In this document: piece by piece, positions 1-14,242 of the stretch | Layout of the letters: the number at the start of each line of letters is the position of its first letter | Numbering within the stretch: position 1 is the stretch's first letter | Source of the DNA: Streptomyces sp. A1136 | Lineage (GTDB): Bacteria; Actinomycetota; Actinomycetes; Streptomycetales; Streptomycetaceae | Assembly: GCF_004795055.1 (NCBI RefSeq) | Contig: NZ_SSBJ01000001.1 | Coordinates: 186,001 to 250,000, forward strand | DNA: 64,000 nucleotides | Direction: 5' to 3' | Notes under the pieces: generated by a model | The model's input: only the letters and a program-made list of their open reading frames with translations | What the model was told of the DNA's origin: nothing | Databases searched by the model: none | Program-made: the position numbers and the translations under genes

Positions 1-292
1 CGGCGGGAGCGAGGTCGGGATAGTGGTACCGCAGCCTGGCGTGCAGCTCCGCGAGGTCGCGGAACCCGTCGGCGACGGCGTCCGCCCCGGTCAGCTCGTC
101 GACCCTTTTCGAAGTGAGCCGCGTGACGACGCCCGGGAGCACCAGTTCCTCGTCCAGCTCGAAGACCAGGGCGACCGGTCCTTCGGCGACCGGGTCCCGG
201 TAGCGCACGGTCGTCGTCTTCCGTCCCGTGCGGACGGCGTCGAGATAGTCCCTGTGGAAGTGCAAGGACCGCGGCTGCGGGTCGTTGTTCAT
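1..292 (-). CDS. ASCH domain-containing protein, 3' end cut by window edge
   Basis: The ATG start is at 292 and the frame stays open to base 1, so the C-terminus is missing. The 97 visible residues begin MNNDPQPRSLHFHRDYLDAV and contain the ASCH-type N-terminal pattern TGRKTTTVRYRDPV, followed by a beta-rich stretch and an LHARLRYHYP segment typical of these small proteins. ASCH domains have a PUA-like fold and are thought to bind RNA or modified nucleotides; the substrate of this one is unknown. The gene lies downstream of tRNA-Ile on the same strand, separated from it by a strong hairpin. The family call is moderately sure; function is not inferred. Confidence 0.6.
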   Translation of the reverse strand, partial: MNNDPQPRSLHFHRDYLDAVRTGRKTTTVRYRDPVAEGPVALVFELDEELVLPGVVTRLTSKRVDELTGADAVADGFRDLAELHARLRYHYPDLAPA

Positions 293-341
293 GCCCAACA
301 CCCTAAGACGGGCGCGCCGGGGGCCTGCGGGCCGCACAACG

Positions 342-377
342 CGAAGACCCCCAACCGGAATCGGTTGGGGGTCTTCG
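342..377 (-). terminator. Strong hairpin terminator after tRNA-Ile
   Basis: A perfect 16-bp inverted repeat (342-357 with 362-377) with a 4-nt loop begins 7 bases beyond the tRNA 3' end. There is no clear T-tract, which is usual for actinobacterial terminators. It probably ends the tRNA transcript. Confidence 0.75.
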
Positions 378-383
378 ACACTG

Positions 384-457
384 TGGGGCTAACAGGATTT
401 GAACCTGTGGCCTCATCCTTATCAGGGATGCGCTCTAACCAACTGAGCTATAGCCCC
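384..457 (-). tRNA. tRNA-Ile (anticodon GAT)
   Basis: Read on the minus strand, the 74 nt form a full cloverleaf. The acceptor arm GGGGCTA pairs with TAGCCCC, the D-arm contains AGCTCAGTTGGTTAGAGC, the anticodon loop is CTGATAA with anticodon GAT, and the T-arm holds GGTTCAAATCC. The discriminator base is A and no CCA is encoded, so the 3' end would need the CCA-adding enzyme, whose gene lies at 29738-31204. It sits just downstream of the gyrA-DUF3566 block, a position often held by tRNA-Ile in Streptomyces. Confidence 0.97.
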
Positions 458-550
458 ATCCGCGCTGCGCGCTGACTCCTGAAGGTTAGCGCACAGACCC
501 GGCAGGTCCCAAATCCGTTCCGCGAGGCCGTCCCCGCAGGTCAGTCAGGC

Positions 551-1183
551 TCACTCGTCCTCGGCGAGCGTGAGCTCGACACCGCCCACGAACCCGGCCG
601 AGACGTTGTAGATGAACGCGCCGAGCGTGGCGAGGGCCGTCGCCAGCACCACGTCGATCACGGCGATCACCGACGTGAAGATCAGCACGCGGGGCAGCGA
701 CAGGAACGACTGGAGGTCGAAGCCGTTGCTCTCGTTGGAACCGGTCGCCTCGCTGATCGTGCCGCCGACCGTCGAGAACACGCCCATCGCGTCCATGACC
801 ATCCACAGCACCACGGCCGCCACGACCGTGCAGATGCCGAGCGCGATCGACAGCAGGAAGCTGACCTTCATCACGGACCACGGGTCGGCCTTGGCCACCC
901 GAAGCCGCGCCTTGCGGGTGCGGGGAGCCGTACGGACCCCCGTGCGCGCCTGACGCTGCGCGCCCGGGCCCGCGGGTGCCGCATAGGCCTGCGGCGGCTT
1001 GTACGGCTGCGCGCCCGCGTCCTGGCCCGCGCCGGCCTTCGCCTTCGACTTAGGCCCTCGGGTGTCCGTCACCGTGCTCCCCCTGCCCTTCGCGGCGGCG
1101 CCCCCGCCATCAGAATCCGCGGCGGGGCCACGGGCACCGTTCGCTCCAGTCTTGGCCGGTCCGGCGCCCGTGGCTCCACTCAC
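551..1183 (-). CDS. DUF3566 domain membrane protein
   Basis: This 210-residue protein starts at a GTG (1183) only three bases after the gyrA stop codon, so it is almost certainly co-transcribed and perhaps translationally coupled with gyrA. The first ~110 residues are disordered and rich in Gly, Ala, Lys and Pro. The rest carries two membrane segments, around residues 107-130 and 160-190, in the arrangement of the actinobacterial DUF3566 family. In mycobacteria and streptomycetes this family is consistently found next to gyrA. Its biochemical role is unknown, and nothing in the sequence suggests an enzyme. The family call is firm. Confidence 0.88.
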   Translation of the reverse strand: MSGATGAGPAKTGANGARGPAADSDGGGAAAKGRGSTVTDTRGPKSKAKAGAGQDAGAQPYKPPQAYAAPAGPGAQRQARTGVRTAPRTRKARLRVAKADPWSVMKVSFLLSIALGICTVVAAVVLWMVMDAMGVFSTVGGTISEATGSNESNGFDLQSFLSLPRVLIFTSVIAVIDVVLATALATLGAFIYNVSAGFVGGVELTLAEDE

Positions 1184-1186
1184 GAC

Positions 1187-3808
<2,622 letters not shown>

Positions 3809-3848
3809 TGCTGGTCAGAAGTCCTTTCAGGCAGTCAGCTGAGCCGAC

Positions 3849-6305
<2,457 letters not shown>

Positions 6306-6866
6306 TCAGCCGTACGTATCGCCCGGGCCGGTGCCGCCCGGCACCCGCCACGGCCCGTACTGCTTCGGCCGGCCGCCGGGGCCGTGCACCTTGATCATCC
6401 GTACGGTGCCCTGTCCCAGCTCCGCGTTCAGCCGCGCGACCAGCTGCGGCGCCAGCAGCTTCAGCTGCGCCGCCCACGCCGAGGAATCGCACCGGACCAC
6501 GAGCTCGCGGTCCTCGTACCGCTCGGGTACGCAGTGCGCGGCGATCTCCGGACCGACGATCTCCGGCCAGCGCTCCATCACGCCGGCCACCGCCATCGGC
6601 ATCTCCCAGCCGTGTTCCGTCCGCAACCGGGCCAGCGCCGCCATCAACGGCATCGGGTCGCGGCCGTCGGCGCGCGCGCCCGACCGCAGCCCGGGCTGCT
6701 GCCGCTTCTTCCCGGGCGCAGCGTTGCCCCGCGCCCGTGCCTGCTCGCGCGCCGCCGCCAAGGCCTGGCGCGCCAGGTCCACCCCGGACAGCTGCGGCGT
6801 CTTGCGCTCCGGGTGCTCGGGGGGCTCCGGACGCTGCTCGCGCCGCGGGGGCTCGTACTCGCTCAC
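6306..6866 (-). CDS. dciA: DciA-type DUF721 protein, predicted helicase loader/operator
   Basis: This 186-residue protein begins [13 protein letters not shown] with a basic, proline-rich leader. It contains the DUF721 core: [22 protein letters not shown], followed by a beta-strand region with [24 protein letters not shown]. DciA is the ancestral bacterial factor that works with the replicative helicase DnaB in species lacking DnaC or DnaI. Its start overlaps the recF stop by four bases (ATGA type), so the two are translationally coupled in the dnaN-gnd-recF-dciA series. A tail with Gly, Pro and Arg follows the core. The family is well supported; helicase handling is known from other phyla and inferred here. 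Confidence 0.87.
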   Translation of the reverse strand: MSEYEPPRREQRPEPPEHPERKTPQLSGVDLARQALAAAREQARARGNAAPGKKRQQPGLRSGARADGRDPMPLMAALARLRTEHGWEMPMAVAGVMERWPEIVGPEIAAHCVPERYEDRELVVRCDSSAWAAQLKLLAPQLVARLNAELGQGTVRMIKVHGPGGRPKQYGPWRVPGGTGPGDTYG

Positions 6867-7999
6867 AGCAGGGTCACCTCACCGCCGGACACCCCGAACC
6901 GCGCCCCCGCCAACACGTCCGGAACGTCGTCGTCCACAGCCGCCGTCACCAGCACCTGCTCACCCGGGGCCACCAGCTCCGCCAGCCGCTCCCGGCGCCG
7001 CGCGTCCAGCTCCGCGAACACGTCGTCCAGGATCAGCACCGGCTCGTCGCCCTCCGCCCGCAGCAGCTCGTACGAGGCCAGCCGCAGGGCCAGGGCGTAC
7101 GACCAGGACTCGCCGTGGCTCGCGTACCCCTTCGCCGGCAGGTCCCCGAGCCGCAGCAGCACGTCGTCGCGGTGCGGACCCACCAGCGTCACGCCCCGCT
7201 CGATCTCCTGCTTGCGCACCTCGGCCAGAGCCGCGATCAGCACCTCGTACAGCGCCTCCCGGGTCCGCGCCGCGCCGCTGTCCACGGCGTCTGCGGCCGA
7301 GGCCTTGTAGGCGAGCCCCAGCGGGCCGCCGCCCGGCGCGAGCTGCTCGTACGCCTTGTCCGCCAGCGGCAACAAGGTCGCGATCAGGTCCAGCCGCTGC
7401 GCCAGCAGCTCCGCGCCCGCCCGGGCGAGGTGCTGGTCCCACACGTCGAGGGTCGAGAGGTCCATGGAACGCCCGCCGTGCCGACGGGCCATCGCCGCCG
7501 ACTTCAGCAGGGTGTTGCGCTGCTTCAGCACCCGCTCGTAGTCCGAGCGGACGGCGGCCATCCGCGGTGAGCGGGCGGTGACGAGCTCGTCCAGGAAGCG
7601 GCGGCGCTCTCCCGGGTCGCCCTTCACCAGCGCCAGGTCCTCCGGCGCGAACAGCACCGTACGCACGATACCCAGCACGTCCCGCGGCCTGACCTGCGAG
7701 GACCGATTGACACGGGCCCGGTTCGCCCGCCCCGGATTGAGCTCCAGCTCGACCAGTTGGCGGCGTTCGCCCTGCGCCACAGCCGCGCGGATGATCGCCC
7801 GGTCCGCGCCCATCCGGACCAGCGGGGCGTCCGAGGAGACCCGGTGGCTGCCGAGGGTCGCGAGGTATCCGATCGCCTCGACGAGGTTGGTCTTGCCCTG
7901 GCCGTTGGGGCCCACGAACGCGGTGACGCCCGGACCGAGGGGGACCTCGGCCCGGGCGTAGGAGCGGAAGTCGGCCAGTGAGAGATGCGAGACGTACAT
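6863..7999 (-). CDS. recF: DNA replication/repair protein RecF
   Basis: This 378-residue SMC-like ATPase helps load RecA at gaps. The Walker A motif is [16 protein letters not shown] near residue 30. The ABC-type signature region lies before the Walker B motif [11 protein letters not shown] near residue 320. The N-terminal [19 protein letters not shown] is characteristic, including the FRSY motif. The ATG at 7999 has GGGAGG upstream. It overlaps dciA by 4 bp and is 99 bp downstream of gnd. Length is normal for actinobacteria. Confidence 0.96.
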   Translation of the reverse strand: MYVSHLSLADFRSYARAEVPLGPGVTAFVGPNGQGKTNLVEAIGYLATLGSHRVSSDAPLVRMGADRAIIRAAVAQGERRQLVELELNPGRANRARVNRSSQVRPRDVLGIVRTVLFAPEDLALVKGDPGERRRFLDELVTARSPRMAAVRSDYERVLKQRNTLLKSAAMARRHGGRSMDLSTLDVWDQHLARAGAELLAQRLDLIATLLPLADKAYEQLAPGGGPLGLAYKASAADAVDSGAARTREALYEVLIAALAEVRKQEIERGVTLVGPHRDDVLLRLGDLPAKGYASHGESWSYALALRLASYELLRAEGDEPVLILDDVFAELDARRRERLAELVAPGEQVLVTAAVDDDVPDVLAGARFGVSGGEVTLL

Positions 8000-8098
8000 G
8001 GTGCGCCGACCTCCCCCGGCTTCCCGCTGCTTGCTGTGGTGCTGCTGTGGTGCCTTCTCGCGTGGCGTGCCGGCGGTGCCGGTGGTGCCGTGCGCGGG

Positions 8099-8974
8099 CT
8101 ACTTCTTCTCGACCGCGTGCCCGCCGAACTGGTTGCGCAGCGCGGCGATCATCTTCATCTGCGGGGAGTCGTCCTGGCGGGACGCGAACCGGGCGAAGAG
8201 CGAGGCGGTGATGGCCGGCAGCGGAACGGCGTTGTCGATCGCCGCCTCGACCGTCCAGCGGCCCTCGCCCGAGTCCTGCGCGAAGCCGCGCAGCTTCTCC
8301 AGGTGCTCGTCCTCGTCCAGCGCGTTCACGGCCAGGTCCAGCAGCCAGGAACGGATGACCGTGCCCTCCTGCCAGGACCGGAACACCTCGCGGACGTCGG
8401 TGACCGAGTCCACCTTCTCCAGCAGCTCCCAGCCCTCGGCGTAGGCCTGCATCATGGCGTACTCGATGCCGTTGTGGACCATCTTCGCGAAGTGGCCGGC
8501 GCCGACCTTGCCGGCGTGCACCGCGCCGAACTCGCCCTCCGGCTTGAGGGCGTCGAAGATCGGCTGTACGGCCGCGACGTGCTCCTTCTCGCCGCCGTAC
8601 ATCAGCGCGTAGCCGTTCTCCAGGCCCCACACGCCGCCGGAGACACCGCAGTCGACGAAGCCGATGCCCTTGGCGGCCAGTTCCTCGGCGTGCTTCTCGT
8701 CATCGGTCCAGCGCGAGTTGCCGCCGTCGACGACGATGTCGCCGGGCGAGAGCAGCTCGCCCAGTTCGTCGACGGTGGACTGCGTCGCCGCACCCGCCGG
8801 GACCATGACCCACACCACGCGGGGGGCCTGGAGGCCGTCCACAAGTTCCCGCAGGCTGTGGACATCCGCGAGGTCGGGGTTGCGGTCGTATCCGATGACG
8901 GTGTGGCCTGCGCGGCGGATGCGCTCGCGCATGTTGCCGCCCATCTTGCCGAGACCGATGAGACCAAGCTCCAT
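8099..8974 (-). CDS. gnd: 6-phosphogluconate dehydrogenase, decarboxylating (short type)
   Basis: This 291-residue enzyme converts 6-phosphogluconate to ribulose 5-phosphate in the pentose phosphate pathway. The start is the ATG at 8974 (MELGLIGLGKMGGNM), preceded by AAGGAAG; an upstream extension would lack both the Rossmann start and a ribosome site. It contains GLGKMG, the substrate-binding DCGVSGGVWGL and GAGHFAKMVHNGIEYAMMQA with the catalytic Lys and Asn. Length and sequence match the short, probably NAD-dependent class rather than the ~470-residue NADP enzyme. Its location between dnaN and recF is a Streptomyces hallmark. Confidence 0.95.
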   Translation of the reverse strand: MELGLIGLGKMGGNMRERIRRAGHTVIGYDRNPDLADVHSLRELVDGLQAPRVVWVMVPAGAATQSTVDELGELLSPGDIVVDGGNSRWTDDEKHAEELAAKGIGFVDCGVSGGVWGLENGYALMYGGEKEHVAAVQPIFDALKPEGEFGAVHAGKVGAGHFAKMVHNGIEYAMMQAYAEGWELLEKVDSVTDVREVFRSWQEGTVIRSWLLDLAVNALDEDEHLEKLRGFAQDSGEGRWTVEAAIDNAVPLPAITASLFARFASRQDDSPQMKMIAALRNQFGGHAVEKK

Positions 8975-9019
8975 CAGGTGCTTCCTTAAGCGTTGTGGCC
9001 GTCTGTGCCGGGCTCCCCG

Positions 9020-9043
9020 GGATCCGGGGCCGTCCCCGGATCC
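9020..9043 (-). terminator. Second hairpin in the dnaN-gnd gap
   Basis: A perfect 10-bp inverted repeat (9020-9029 with 9034-9043) with a 4-nt loop lies between dnaN and gnd. It backs up the hairpin at 9096-9134 and may end or attenuate dnaN transcription. Confidence 0.55.
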
Positions 9044-9095
9044 GAGCCTACGCCGGGCTGTCGGGCGGGACCCCACCCAACGTGCCGGGTACGCC

Positions 9096-9134
9096 GTCGG
9101 GCCCGGCCCGCGCAGTCGCGAGACCGGGCCCGAC
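9096..9134 (-). terminator. dnaN terminator hairpin
   Basis: A perfect 11-bp GC-rich stem (9096-9106 with 9124-9134) with a 17-nt loop lies 9 bases past the dnaN stop codon. Read-through to gnd is possible, since the two genes are co-directional. Confidence 0.6.
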
Positions 9135-9143
9135 GGGACGGAC

Positions 9144-10274
9144 TCAGCCGGACAGCCGCACCGGCATGATCAGGTACTTGTACGCCTCGTCCGCCTCGGC
9201 GTCCACCGCGGGTCGGCCGCTGAGCAGCGCCGGCTTGGTGGAGGTGGTGAAGCTCAGCTGGGCGGCGGGCGAGTCGATCGCGCTCAGGCCGTCCAGCAGG
9301 AAGGTCGGGTTGAAGGCGATCGAGATGTCGTCGCCCTCCAGCTTCGCGTCGACGCGTTCCACAGCCTGTGCATCGTCGCTGGAGCCGGCTTCCAGGATCA
9401 GCACGCCCTGCTCGAAGCTCAGGCGGACCGGGGTGTTGCGCTCGGCGACGAGGGCGACTCGCTTGACGGCCTCGACGAACGGGGCGGTCTCGATCACCGC
9501 GATGGAGTTGAACTCCGTCGGGAAGAGCGTGCGGTACTTCGGCAGGTCGCCTTCGAGAAGACGGGTCGTGGTGCGGCGGCCCGCGCCCTCGAAGCCGATG
9601 AGCCCTTCGCCCGCACCCGAGCCCGAGAGGGCGAGGGTCACGGTGTCACCGCTGGTCAGCGACTTGGCGGTGTCCAGGAGCGTCTTGGCGGGCACCAGGG
9701 CCACGGCGGAGGCGTCGGGGTTCTCCGGCTTCCACAGGAACTCGCGGACCGCGAAGCGGTAGCGGTCGGTGGAGGCGAGGGTGACCCGGTCGCCCTCGAT
9801 CTCGATGCGGACACCGGTCAGCACGGGCAACGTGTCGTCGCGGCCCGCGGCGATGGCGACCTGGGCGGCGGCGGAGGCGAAGACCTCGCCGGGAACGGTG
9901 CCGGTCGCGGTCGGCATCTGCGGCAGCGCCGGGTACTCCTCCACAGGCAGGGTGTGGAGGGTGAACCGGGAGGAGCCGCAGACCACGGTCGCCCGTACAC
10001 CGTCTGTGGAAATCTCCACCGGGCGGTTGGGGAGGGCGCGGCAGATGTCGGCGAGGAGCCGGCCGGAGACGAGGACCGTGCCGTCCTCCTCGACGTCGGC
10101 CTCGACGGAGACGCGGGCCGAGACCTCGTAGTCGAAGCCGGAAAGCGACAGCGTGCCGTCCTCGGCCTTGAGCAGCAGGCCCGCGAGAACGGGCACCGGC
10201 GGCCGGGCCGGGAGGCTGCGGGCAGCCCAGGCCACCGCCTCCGCGAGTACGTCGCGCTCCACCCGGATCTTCAC
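9144..10274 (-). CDS. dnaN: DNA polymerase III beta subunit (sliding clamp)
   Basis: The 376-residue sliding clamp confers processivity on DNA polymerase III and is the docking site for many repair proteins. Three DnaN domains are present. The N-terminus MKIRVERDVLAEAVAWAARSLPARPPVPVLAGLLL and the C-terminal YKYLIMPVRLSG are diagnostic. The GTG start at 10274 is preceded by AGGAGGCGG. It is transcribed away from oriC on the minus strand, downstream of dnaA across the origin. Length is typical. Confidence 0.98.
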   Translation of the reverse strand: MKIRVERDVLAEAVAWAARSLPARPPVPVLAGLLLKAEDGTLSLSGFDYEVSARVSVEADVEEDGTVLVSGRLLADICRALPNRPVEISTDGVRATVVCGSSRFTLHTLPVEEYPALPQMPTATGTVPGEVFASAAAQVAIAAGRDDTLPVLTGVRIEIEGDRVTLASTDRYRFAVREFLWKPENPDASAVALVPAKTLLDTAKSLTSGDTVTLALSGSGAGEGLIGFEGAGRRTTTRLLEGDLPKYRTLFPTEFNSIAVIETAPFVEAVKRVALVAERNTPVRLSFEQGVLILEAGSSDDAQAVERVDAKLEGDDISIAFNPTFLLDGLSAIDSPAAQLSFTTSTKPALLSGRPAVDAEADEAYKYLIMPVRLSG

Positions 10275-10449
10275 CGGAACCGCCTCCTGCTGTTGCTCGC
10301 TCGTCTGCCGGCCTTCGTCGTCGGCTCCTGGCCCAGGGTCTCGACGGACCGAGGCCTCGGTGCCGGGGACCAGTCTGACGTACGGCGCCGACAGTCGGTG
10401 CTGTCGCCGGTCAAGTCGGGAGCACGGCGTCGCGGCGGCCGCACGACGA

Positions 10450-11030
10450 GTTGTGCACAGGACCTGCTTGAAAACCGAATCCGGCCTAAATCTCTATGGG
10501 GGTAGTAGTAGGGCCTGTGGAAACGGTGGATAAGCCCGTCCTCGCAGGTCAGCCCCGGTTTTTTATCCCCACACCCTGTGGGTGGCACCGGTGGACAACA
10601 CGGTGTCTCTGTGGAGAACGAAAACTTCTGCACAGGCCGTCCCCAGACGACCCCCACTACTCCACAGGTGTGTCCCCAGCTTTTCCCCAGTACTCCACAG
10701 ACCAAACATCGACCTCCGTGTGACCGCTTTCACTCGGGGCGGTGACGCGGGGGTCCGGGTTGCCGAACAGTGGACAACGGTGTGGAGAAGTCGTCCCATC
10801 CTGTGCACAGGATGCGGGAACCTGTGAGTGGGCGGTGGACAGAGAGGTGGACGAGCCTGTGGACGATTTTTCTGTCCACAGCCTGTGGACAGAAGTTGTG
10901 CACAATTCCACAGGGGTCTGAACTGCCCTGATGGCCTCTCACCCGGCATCCCTGTGGACAGATTGTGGGTGACGGCGGCCCTCCCCAGGGTGTGGACGGA
11001 AGAAAGTCGCCACATCTGTGGATGAGTTGG
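10450..11030. other. oriC: Chromosomal replication origin oriC
   Basis: The 982-bp dnaN-dnaA gap contains no gene but is packed with DnaA boxes. Six match the strict pattern YYRTCCACA: 10858-10866, 10872-10880, 10884-10892, 10953-10961, 10991-10999 and 11017-11025. Many relaxed copies surround them, including TTATCCACC at 10525, TTGTCCACC at 10590, TTCTCCACA at 10610 and 10781, TACTCCACA at 10658 and 10691, TTGTCCACT at 10769, and TTGTGCACA at 10451 and 10896. Boxes occur in both orientations and cluster most densely at 10834-11025. A relatively AT-rich stretch at 10470-10515, near dnaN, is the likeliest unwinding element. Streptomyces origins are known to hold about 19 boxes between dnaA and dnaN, which matches this layout. 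Confidence 0.95.
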
Positions 11031-11077
11031 CTCCCAGGGGGCGTATTCGAACAGAGCAACAGCGCGCGCACGAAGAA

Positions 11078-11107
11078 GGGCGCCCCCGGTTCGATCCGGA
11101 AGCGCCC
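11078..11107 (-). terminator. Probable dnaA terminator at the oriC edge
   Basis: GGGCGC (11078-11083) pairs with GCGCCC (11102-11107), and an inner CCGG/CCGG pair closes the loop. The hairpin lies about 150 bp past the dnaA stop and just outside the DnaA-box field, so it could keep dnaA transcription out of oriC. Confidence 0.5.
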
Positions 11108-11115
11108 CTGTAGAC

Positions 11116-11210
11116 GAGCGTGGACGGGCGTGGTCGGGCTGTAGGGGCGTGGGGTGTACGGGCGTGGACGGACGGGTCCGGACGGGTCCGGGCGGGTCCG
11201 GGCGGGCCGA
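11116..11210. repeat. GC-rich short tandem repeats between dnaA and oriC
   Basis: A degenerate tract of GGGCGTGG-like units runs into about four near-exact 10-bp repeats (GGACGGGTCC, then GGGCGGGTCC) at 11170-11210. It is almost free of A. No function is evident; it separates the dnaA stop from the hairpin at 11078-11107. Confidence 0.6.
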
Positions 11211-11256
11211 AGGGGCCTTCCGCCCGTTCCGCACACGGGGGTTGGGGCAGGTCGGC

Positions 11257-13068
11257 TCAGCCGTTCTTGATGCGGTTGGTGAGTTCCGTGACCTGGTTGT
11301 AGATCGAGCGTCGTTCCGCCATCAGGGCGCGGATCTTGCGGTCCGCGTGCATGACGGTGGTGTGGTCGCGTCCGCCGAACTGGGCCCCGATCTTGGGCAG
11401 CGAGAGGTCCGTGAGCTCCCGGCACAGGTACATGGCGATCTGCCGGGCGGTGACCAGGACCCGGCTGCGCGAGGAGCCGCACAGGTCGTCCACGGTGAGC
11501 CCGAAGTAGTCGGCGGTGGCGGCCATGATGTCCGAAGCGGTGATCTCGGGCGCGCTGTCCTCGCCGCCGGGGATCAGGTTCTTCAGCACGTCCTCCGTCA
11601 GACCGAGGTCCACCGGCTGCCGGTTGAGGCTCGCGAAGGCCGTGACGCGGATCAGCGCCCCCTCCAGCTCGCGGATGTTGCGCGAGATGCGGGAAGCGAT
11701 GAACTCCAGTACCTCCGGCGGGGCGTTGAGCTGCTCCTGGACCGCCTTCTTGCGCAGGATCGCGATCCGGGTCTCCAGCTCGGGCGGCTGGACGTCGGTG
11801 ATCAGACCCCACTCGAAGCGGTTGCGGAGCCGGTCCTCCAGGGTGACGAGCTGCTTGGGCGGCCGGTCGGAGGACAGCACGATCTGCTTGTTGGCGTTGT
11901 GGAGGGTGTTGAAGGTGTGGAAGAACTCCTCCTGCGTCGACTCCTTGCTCGCGAGGAACTGGATGTCGTCGACGAGCAGGATGTCCATCTCGCGGTAGCG
12001 CTTGCGGAACGCGTCGCCCTTGCCGTCGCGGATCGAGTTGATGAACTCGTTGGTGAACTCCTCGGAGCTCACGTACCGCACCCGGGTGCCCGGATAGAGG
12101 CTGCGCGCGTAGTGCCCGATGGCGTGCAGCAGGTGCGTCTTGCCGAGGCCCGACTCCCCGTAGATGAAGAGGGGGTTGTACGCCTTGGCGGGCGCCTCGG
12201 CGACGGCCACCGCGGCGGCGTGCGCGAAGCGGTTCGACGCTCCGATGACGAAGGTGTCGAAGAGGTACTTGGGGTTCAGCCTGGCGGTCGGCTCCAGCGG
12301 GCCCGAGGTGGAACCGCCGGACGGGGCCGGGGGCGCGGGGCGGTGCGGGGCCGGTCGCGGGGAGGGCTGTTCGTACTGCTGCTGCTCGTACTGGTGCTTC
12401 TGGTGCTGCTGCTTCTCGTACGGGGACTGCTCGTACTGCTGCTGGTCGTACTGCTGCTGGTCGAAGGAACCCTGCTCGTAGCCGCCCTGCTCGTAGCCGC
12501 CCTGTTCGGGCTGCTGGAGGTAGCCGGGCTGGGGTGAGGCGTAAGGGTCGCGCTCCGGGAAGCCGCCGAGGCGGGGCTGCTGCCAGCCGTAGTCGTCGTG
12601 CTGGCCGCCGCGGGGCCACGAGCCGGGCTCGGGTCGCTGCTGCTGGTAGTCCGGGTATGCGGGGCGCGCGGTGGGCAGCCGTTCGTCGTCGGACCCGCCG
12701 GGGCCGGTGTGGCCGGGGCCGGTGTGCCCGCCGGTCCGCTGGCCGCCATAGGACTCGCGCTGCTGGCCTGAGGGCGCGGGCGGGGTCGGCTCGCCCGCGG
12801 AGTCGTCCACGGTGATCGCGATCCGGATGGGCCGACCGCACTCGCGGCTGAGGGCGTCACTGATCAGCGGGGCGAGCCGGCCCTCCAGGACGCGCTTGCC
12901 CCATTCATTGGGGACGGCGAGCAGAGCGGTGTCGGCGACGAGGGCCAGGGGCTGACAGCGTTCGACCCACTGTTTGTCCTTGGGCTCGATGCCCGGCTGC
13001 CCCTCCCCCAGGAGTACGTCGAGCACGCGTGGCCACACTGCGGCAAGATCGGCAGGTACGTCAGCCAC
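11257..13068 (-). CDS. dnaA: Chromosomal replication initiator DnaA
   Basis: DnaA binds DnaA boxes and unwinds oriC. The GTG start at 13068 ([20 protein letters not shown]) gives 603 residues; the open frame extends upstream without DnaA-like sequence. Domain I spans roughly residues 1-85. Domain II is unusually long (about 86-262), with Gly/Pro-rich and then Gln/Tyr-rich repeats. AAA+ domain III has the P-loop GESGLGKT near residue 303 and Walker [10 protein letters not shown]. Domain IV has the DNA-binding signature [15 protein letters not shown] near residue 565. A long domain II is typical of Streptomyces. The gene is transcribed from the 13069-13428 gap, which itself holds a perfect DnaA box, suggesting autoregulation. 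Confidence 0.98.
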   Translation of the reverse strand: MADVPADLAAVWPRVLDVLLGEGQPGIEPKDKQWVERCQPLALVADTALLAVPNEWGKRVLEGRLAPLISDALSRECGRPIRIAITVDDSAGEPTPPAPSGQQRESYGGQRTGGHTGPGHTGPGGSDDERLPTARPAYPDYQQQRPEPGSWPRGGQHDDYGWQQPRLGGFPERDPYASPQPGYLQQPEQGGYEQGGYEQGSFDQQQYDQQQYEQSPYEKQQHQKHQYEQQQYEQPSPRPAPHRPAPPAPSGGSTSGPLEPTARLNPKYLFDTFVIGASNRFAHAAAVAVAEAPAKAYNPLFIYGESGLGKTHLLHAIGHYARSLYPGTRVRYVSSEEFTNEFINSIRDGKGDAFRKRYREMDILLVDDIQFLASKESTQEEFFHTFNTLHNANKQIVLSSDRPPKQLVTLEDRLRNRFEWGLITDVQPPELETRIAILRKKAVQEQLNAPPEVLEFIASRISRNIRELEGALIRVTAFASLNRQPVDLGLTEDVLKNLIPGGEDSAPEITASDIMAATADYFGLTVDDLCGSSRSRVLVTARQIAMYLCRELTDLSLPKIGAQFGGRDHTTVMHADRKIRALMAERRSIYNQVTELTNRIKNG

Positions 13069-13428
13069 AGAGCACGCTCTCTCACAGGTCCCGGTTCCAC
13101 GAATGTGTGGTTCTTTGGGACGGTCGGGACAAAAATCCGGGATCAGACAACGGTAGTCAGGCCGGTGGGTGCGGTTCAAGTCGTTGTCCACAGCCTGTGC
13201 ACAGTGTGCGGCAGTCAGGGCTCGGTTTGACCGGATGGCGTAGCCGCGCGTACCGTAACGAGGTCGAGTTGTCGATGGCTGCTGCCGCCTGCCTACCGAT
13301 GGGCGAAGATCACCGGTTGTGATCATGTAGCGGTGCCACTCGGGCGAACACGCGAGAATTCCTTCGTGGGCGCACGGTGACAGCCAGGCGATGTCCCGCC
13401 ACAACGATTCATTCTCTGGAGCCCCCGA
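13069..13428. promoter_or_regulatory. Divergent dnaA / rpmH promoter region
   Basis: This 360-bp gap between divergent dnaA and rpmH contains no gene. It holds a perfect Streptomyces DnaA box, TTGTCCACA (13184-13192), and a relaxed one, CTGTGCACA (13195-13203). For rpmH, TTGACC (13227-13232) and TACCGT (13251-13256) form a good -35/-10 pair with an 18-bp spacer. I could not place the dnaA promoter with confidence. The boxes lie about 120 bp upstream of the dnaA start, consistent with negative autoregulation by DnaA. Confidence 0.6.
13227..13256 (+). promoter_or_regulatory. Candidate rpmH promoter (TTGACC - 18 bp - TACCGT)
   Basis: The hexamers resemble the HrdB-type consensus (TTGACN, TANNNT) with an 18-bp spacer and lie about 170 bp upstream of the rpmH start. 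This is a motif match only. Confidence 0.4.
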
Positions 13429-13566
13429 GTGAGCAAGCGCACCTTCCAGCCGAACAACCGCCGTCGTGCCAAGACCCACGGCTTCCGCCTGCGGATGCGT
13501 ACCCGCGCCGGTCGCGCCATCCTGGCGAACCGCCGCAGCAAGGGCCGCGCCGCCCTCTCCGCGTAA
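13429..13566 (+). CDS. rpmH: 50S ribosomal protein L34
   Basis: This very basic 45-residue protein starts at the GTG at 13429. It reads [20 protein letters not shown] at the N-terminus and ends in GRAALSA, the universal L34 signature. L34 is a structural protein of the large subunit. It heads the rpmH-rnpA-yidD-yidC-khpB-rsmG series conserved next to dnaA in most bacteria. A TGGAG motif lies upstream of the start. Confidence 0.97.
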   Translation: MSKRTFQPNNRRRAKTHGFRLRMRTRAGRAILANRRSKGRAALSA

Positions 13567-13586
13567 CACGCGCGGGTCGTGACGTC

Positions 13587-13961
13587 GTGCTGTCTCCCGA
13601 AAATCGGCTGAGGCGGCGCGAGGACTTCGCGAGCGCGGTACGACGAGGGCGCCGGGCCGGCCGCCCGCTCCTCGTCGTCCACCTACGTACAAGCGGTGCA
13701 ACGGACCCGCACGAGCCGGGGGAGATCGATCCCTCGACGCGTGCGGGTTTCGTCGTCAGCAAGGCTGTCGGCAACGCCGTCGTACGGAACCGGGTCAAGC
13801 GCCGTTTGCGCCATCTCGTCCGGGAGCGGCTGTCCCAGCTGCCCGCCGGTAGCCTGGTGGTGGTACGGGCCTTGCCCGGTGCGGGTGACGCCGGCCTCGA
13901 CGAGCTGGCCCGTGACCTGGATGCCGCTCTACAGCGGCTCCTGGGAGGCGTGGCTCGATGA
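13587..13961 (+). CDS. rnpA: Ribonuclease P protein component
   Basis: The 124-residue protein cofactor of RNase P processes the 5' ends of tRNAs. The GTG at 13587 gives [23 protein letters not shown], the usual N-terminus; the longer open frame would run back through rpmH. The RNA-binding signature [18 protein letters not shown] is present. It begins 20 bp after rpmH and its stop overlaps the yidD start by 4 bp. Confidence 0.96.
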   Translation: MLSPENRLRRREDFASAVRRGRRAGRPLLVVHLRTSGATDPHEPGEIDPSTRAGFVVSKAVGNAVVRNRVKRRLRHLVRERLSQLPAGSLVVVRALPGAGDAGLDELARDLDAALQRLLGGVAR

Positions 13962-14239
13962 AGTACCCGCTGCTCGCTTTGATCAAGCTGTACCAGTGGA
14001 CGATCAGTCCGCTGCTCGGACCGGTGTGCCGTTACTACCCCTCGTGCTCGCACTACGGGTACACGGCCATCGACCGGCATGGTGCGGTGAAGGGGACGGT
14101 TCTTACCGCCTGGCGGATCCTGCGGTGCAATCCGTGGTCCCCGGGTGGTGTGGATCATGTCCCACCCCGGAAACGCCCGCGTTGGCACGAGCAGCTGCGC
14201 AGTGCGTTGCGTAGATCTCGCAATGCTCAAGGAGCCTGA
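13958..14239 (+). CDS. yidD: Membrane protein insertion efficiency factor YidD
   Basis: This 93-residue protein has the YidD signature: [36 protein letters not shown] with the conserved [10 protein letters not shown] cysteine motif, then [21 protein letters not shown]. YidD assists YidC-dependent insertion of inner-membrane proteins. It is coupled to rnpA by an ATGA overlap, and yidC starts 3 bp after its stop. Confidence 0.95.
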   Translation: MKYPLLALIKLYQWTISPLLGPVCRYYPSCSHYGYTAIDRHGAVKGTVLTAWRILRCNPWSPGGVDHVPPRKRPRWHEQLRSALRRSRNAQGA

Positions 14240-14242
14240 TTA

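Noticed and set aside
6900..8900. Single DnaA-box-like sequences inside recF and gnd
   Set aside because: They are isolated matches in coding DNA, as expected by chance for a short degenerate motif.
11116..11210. Possible CRISPR or iteron array
   Set aside because: The units are only 8-10 bp, directly adjacent without spacers, and lack DnaA or other initiator motifs.
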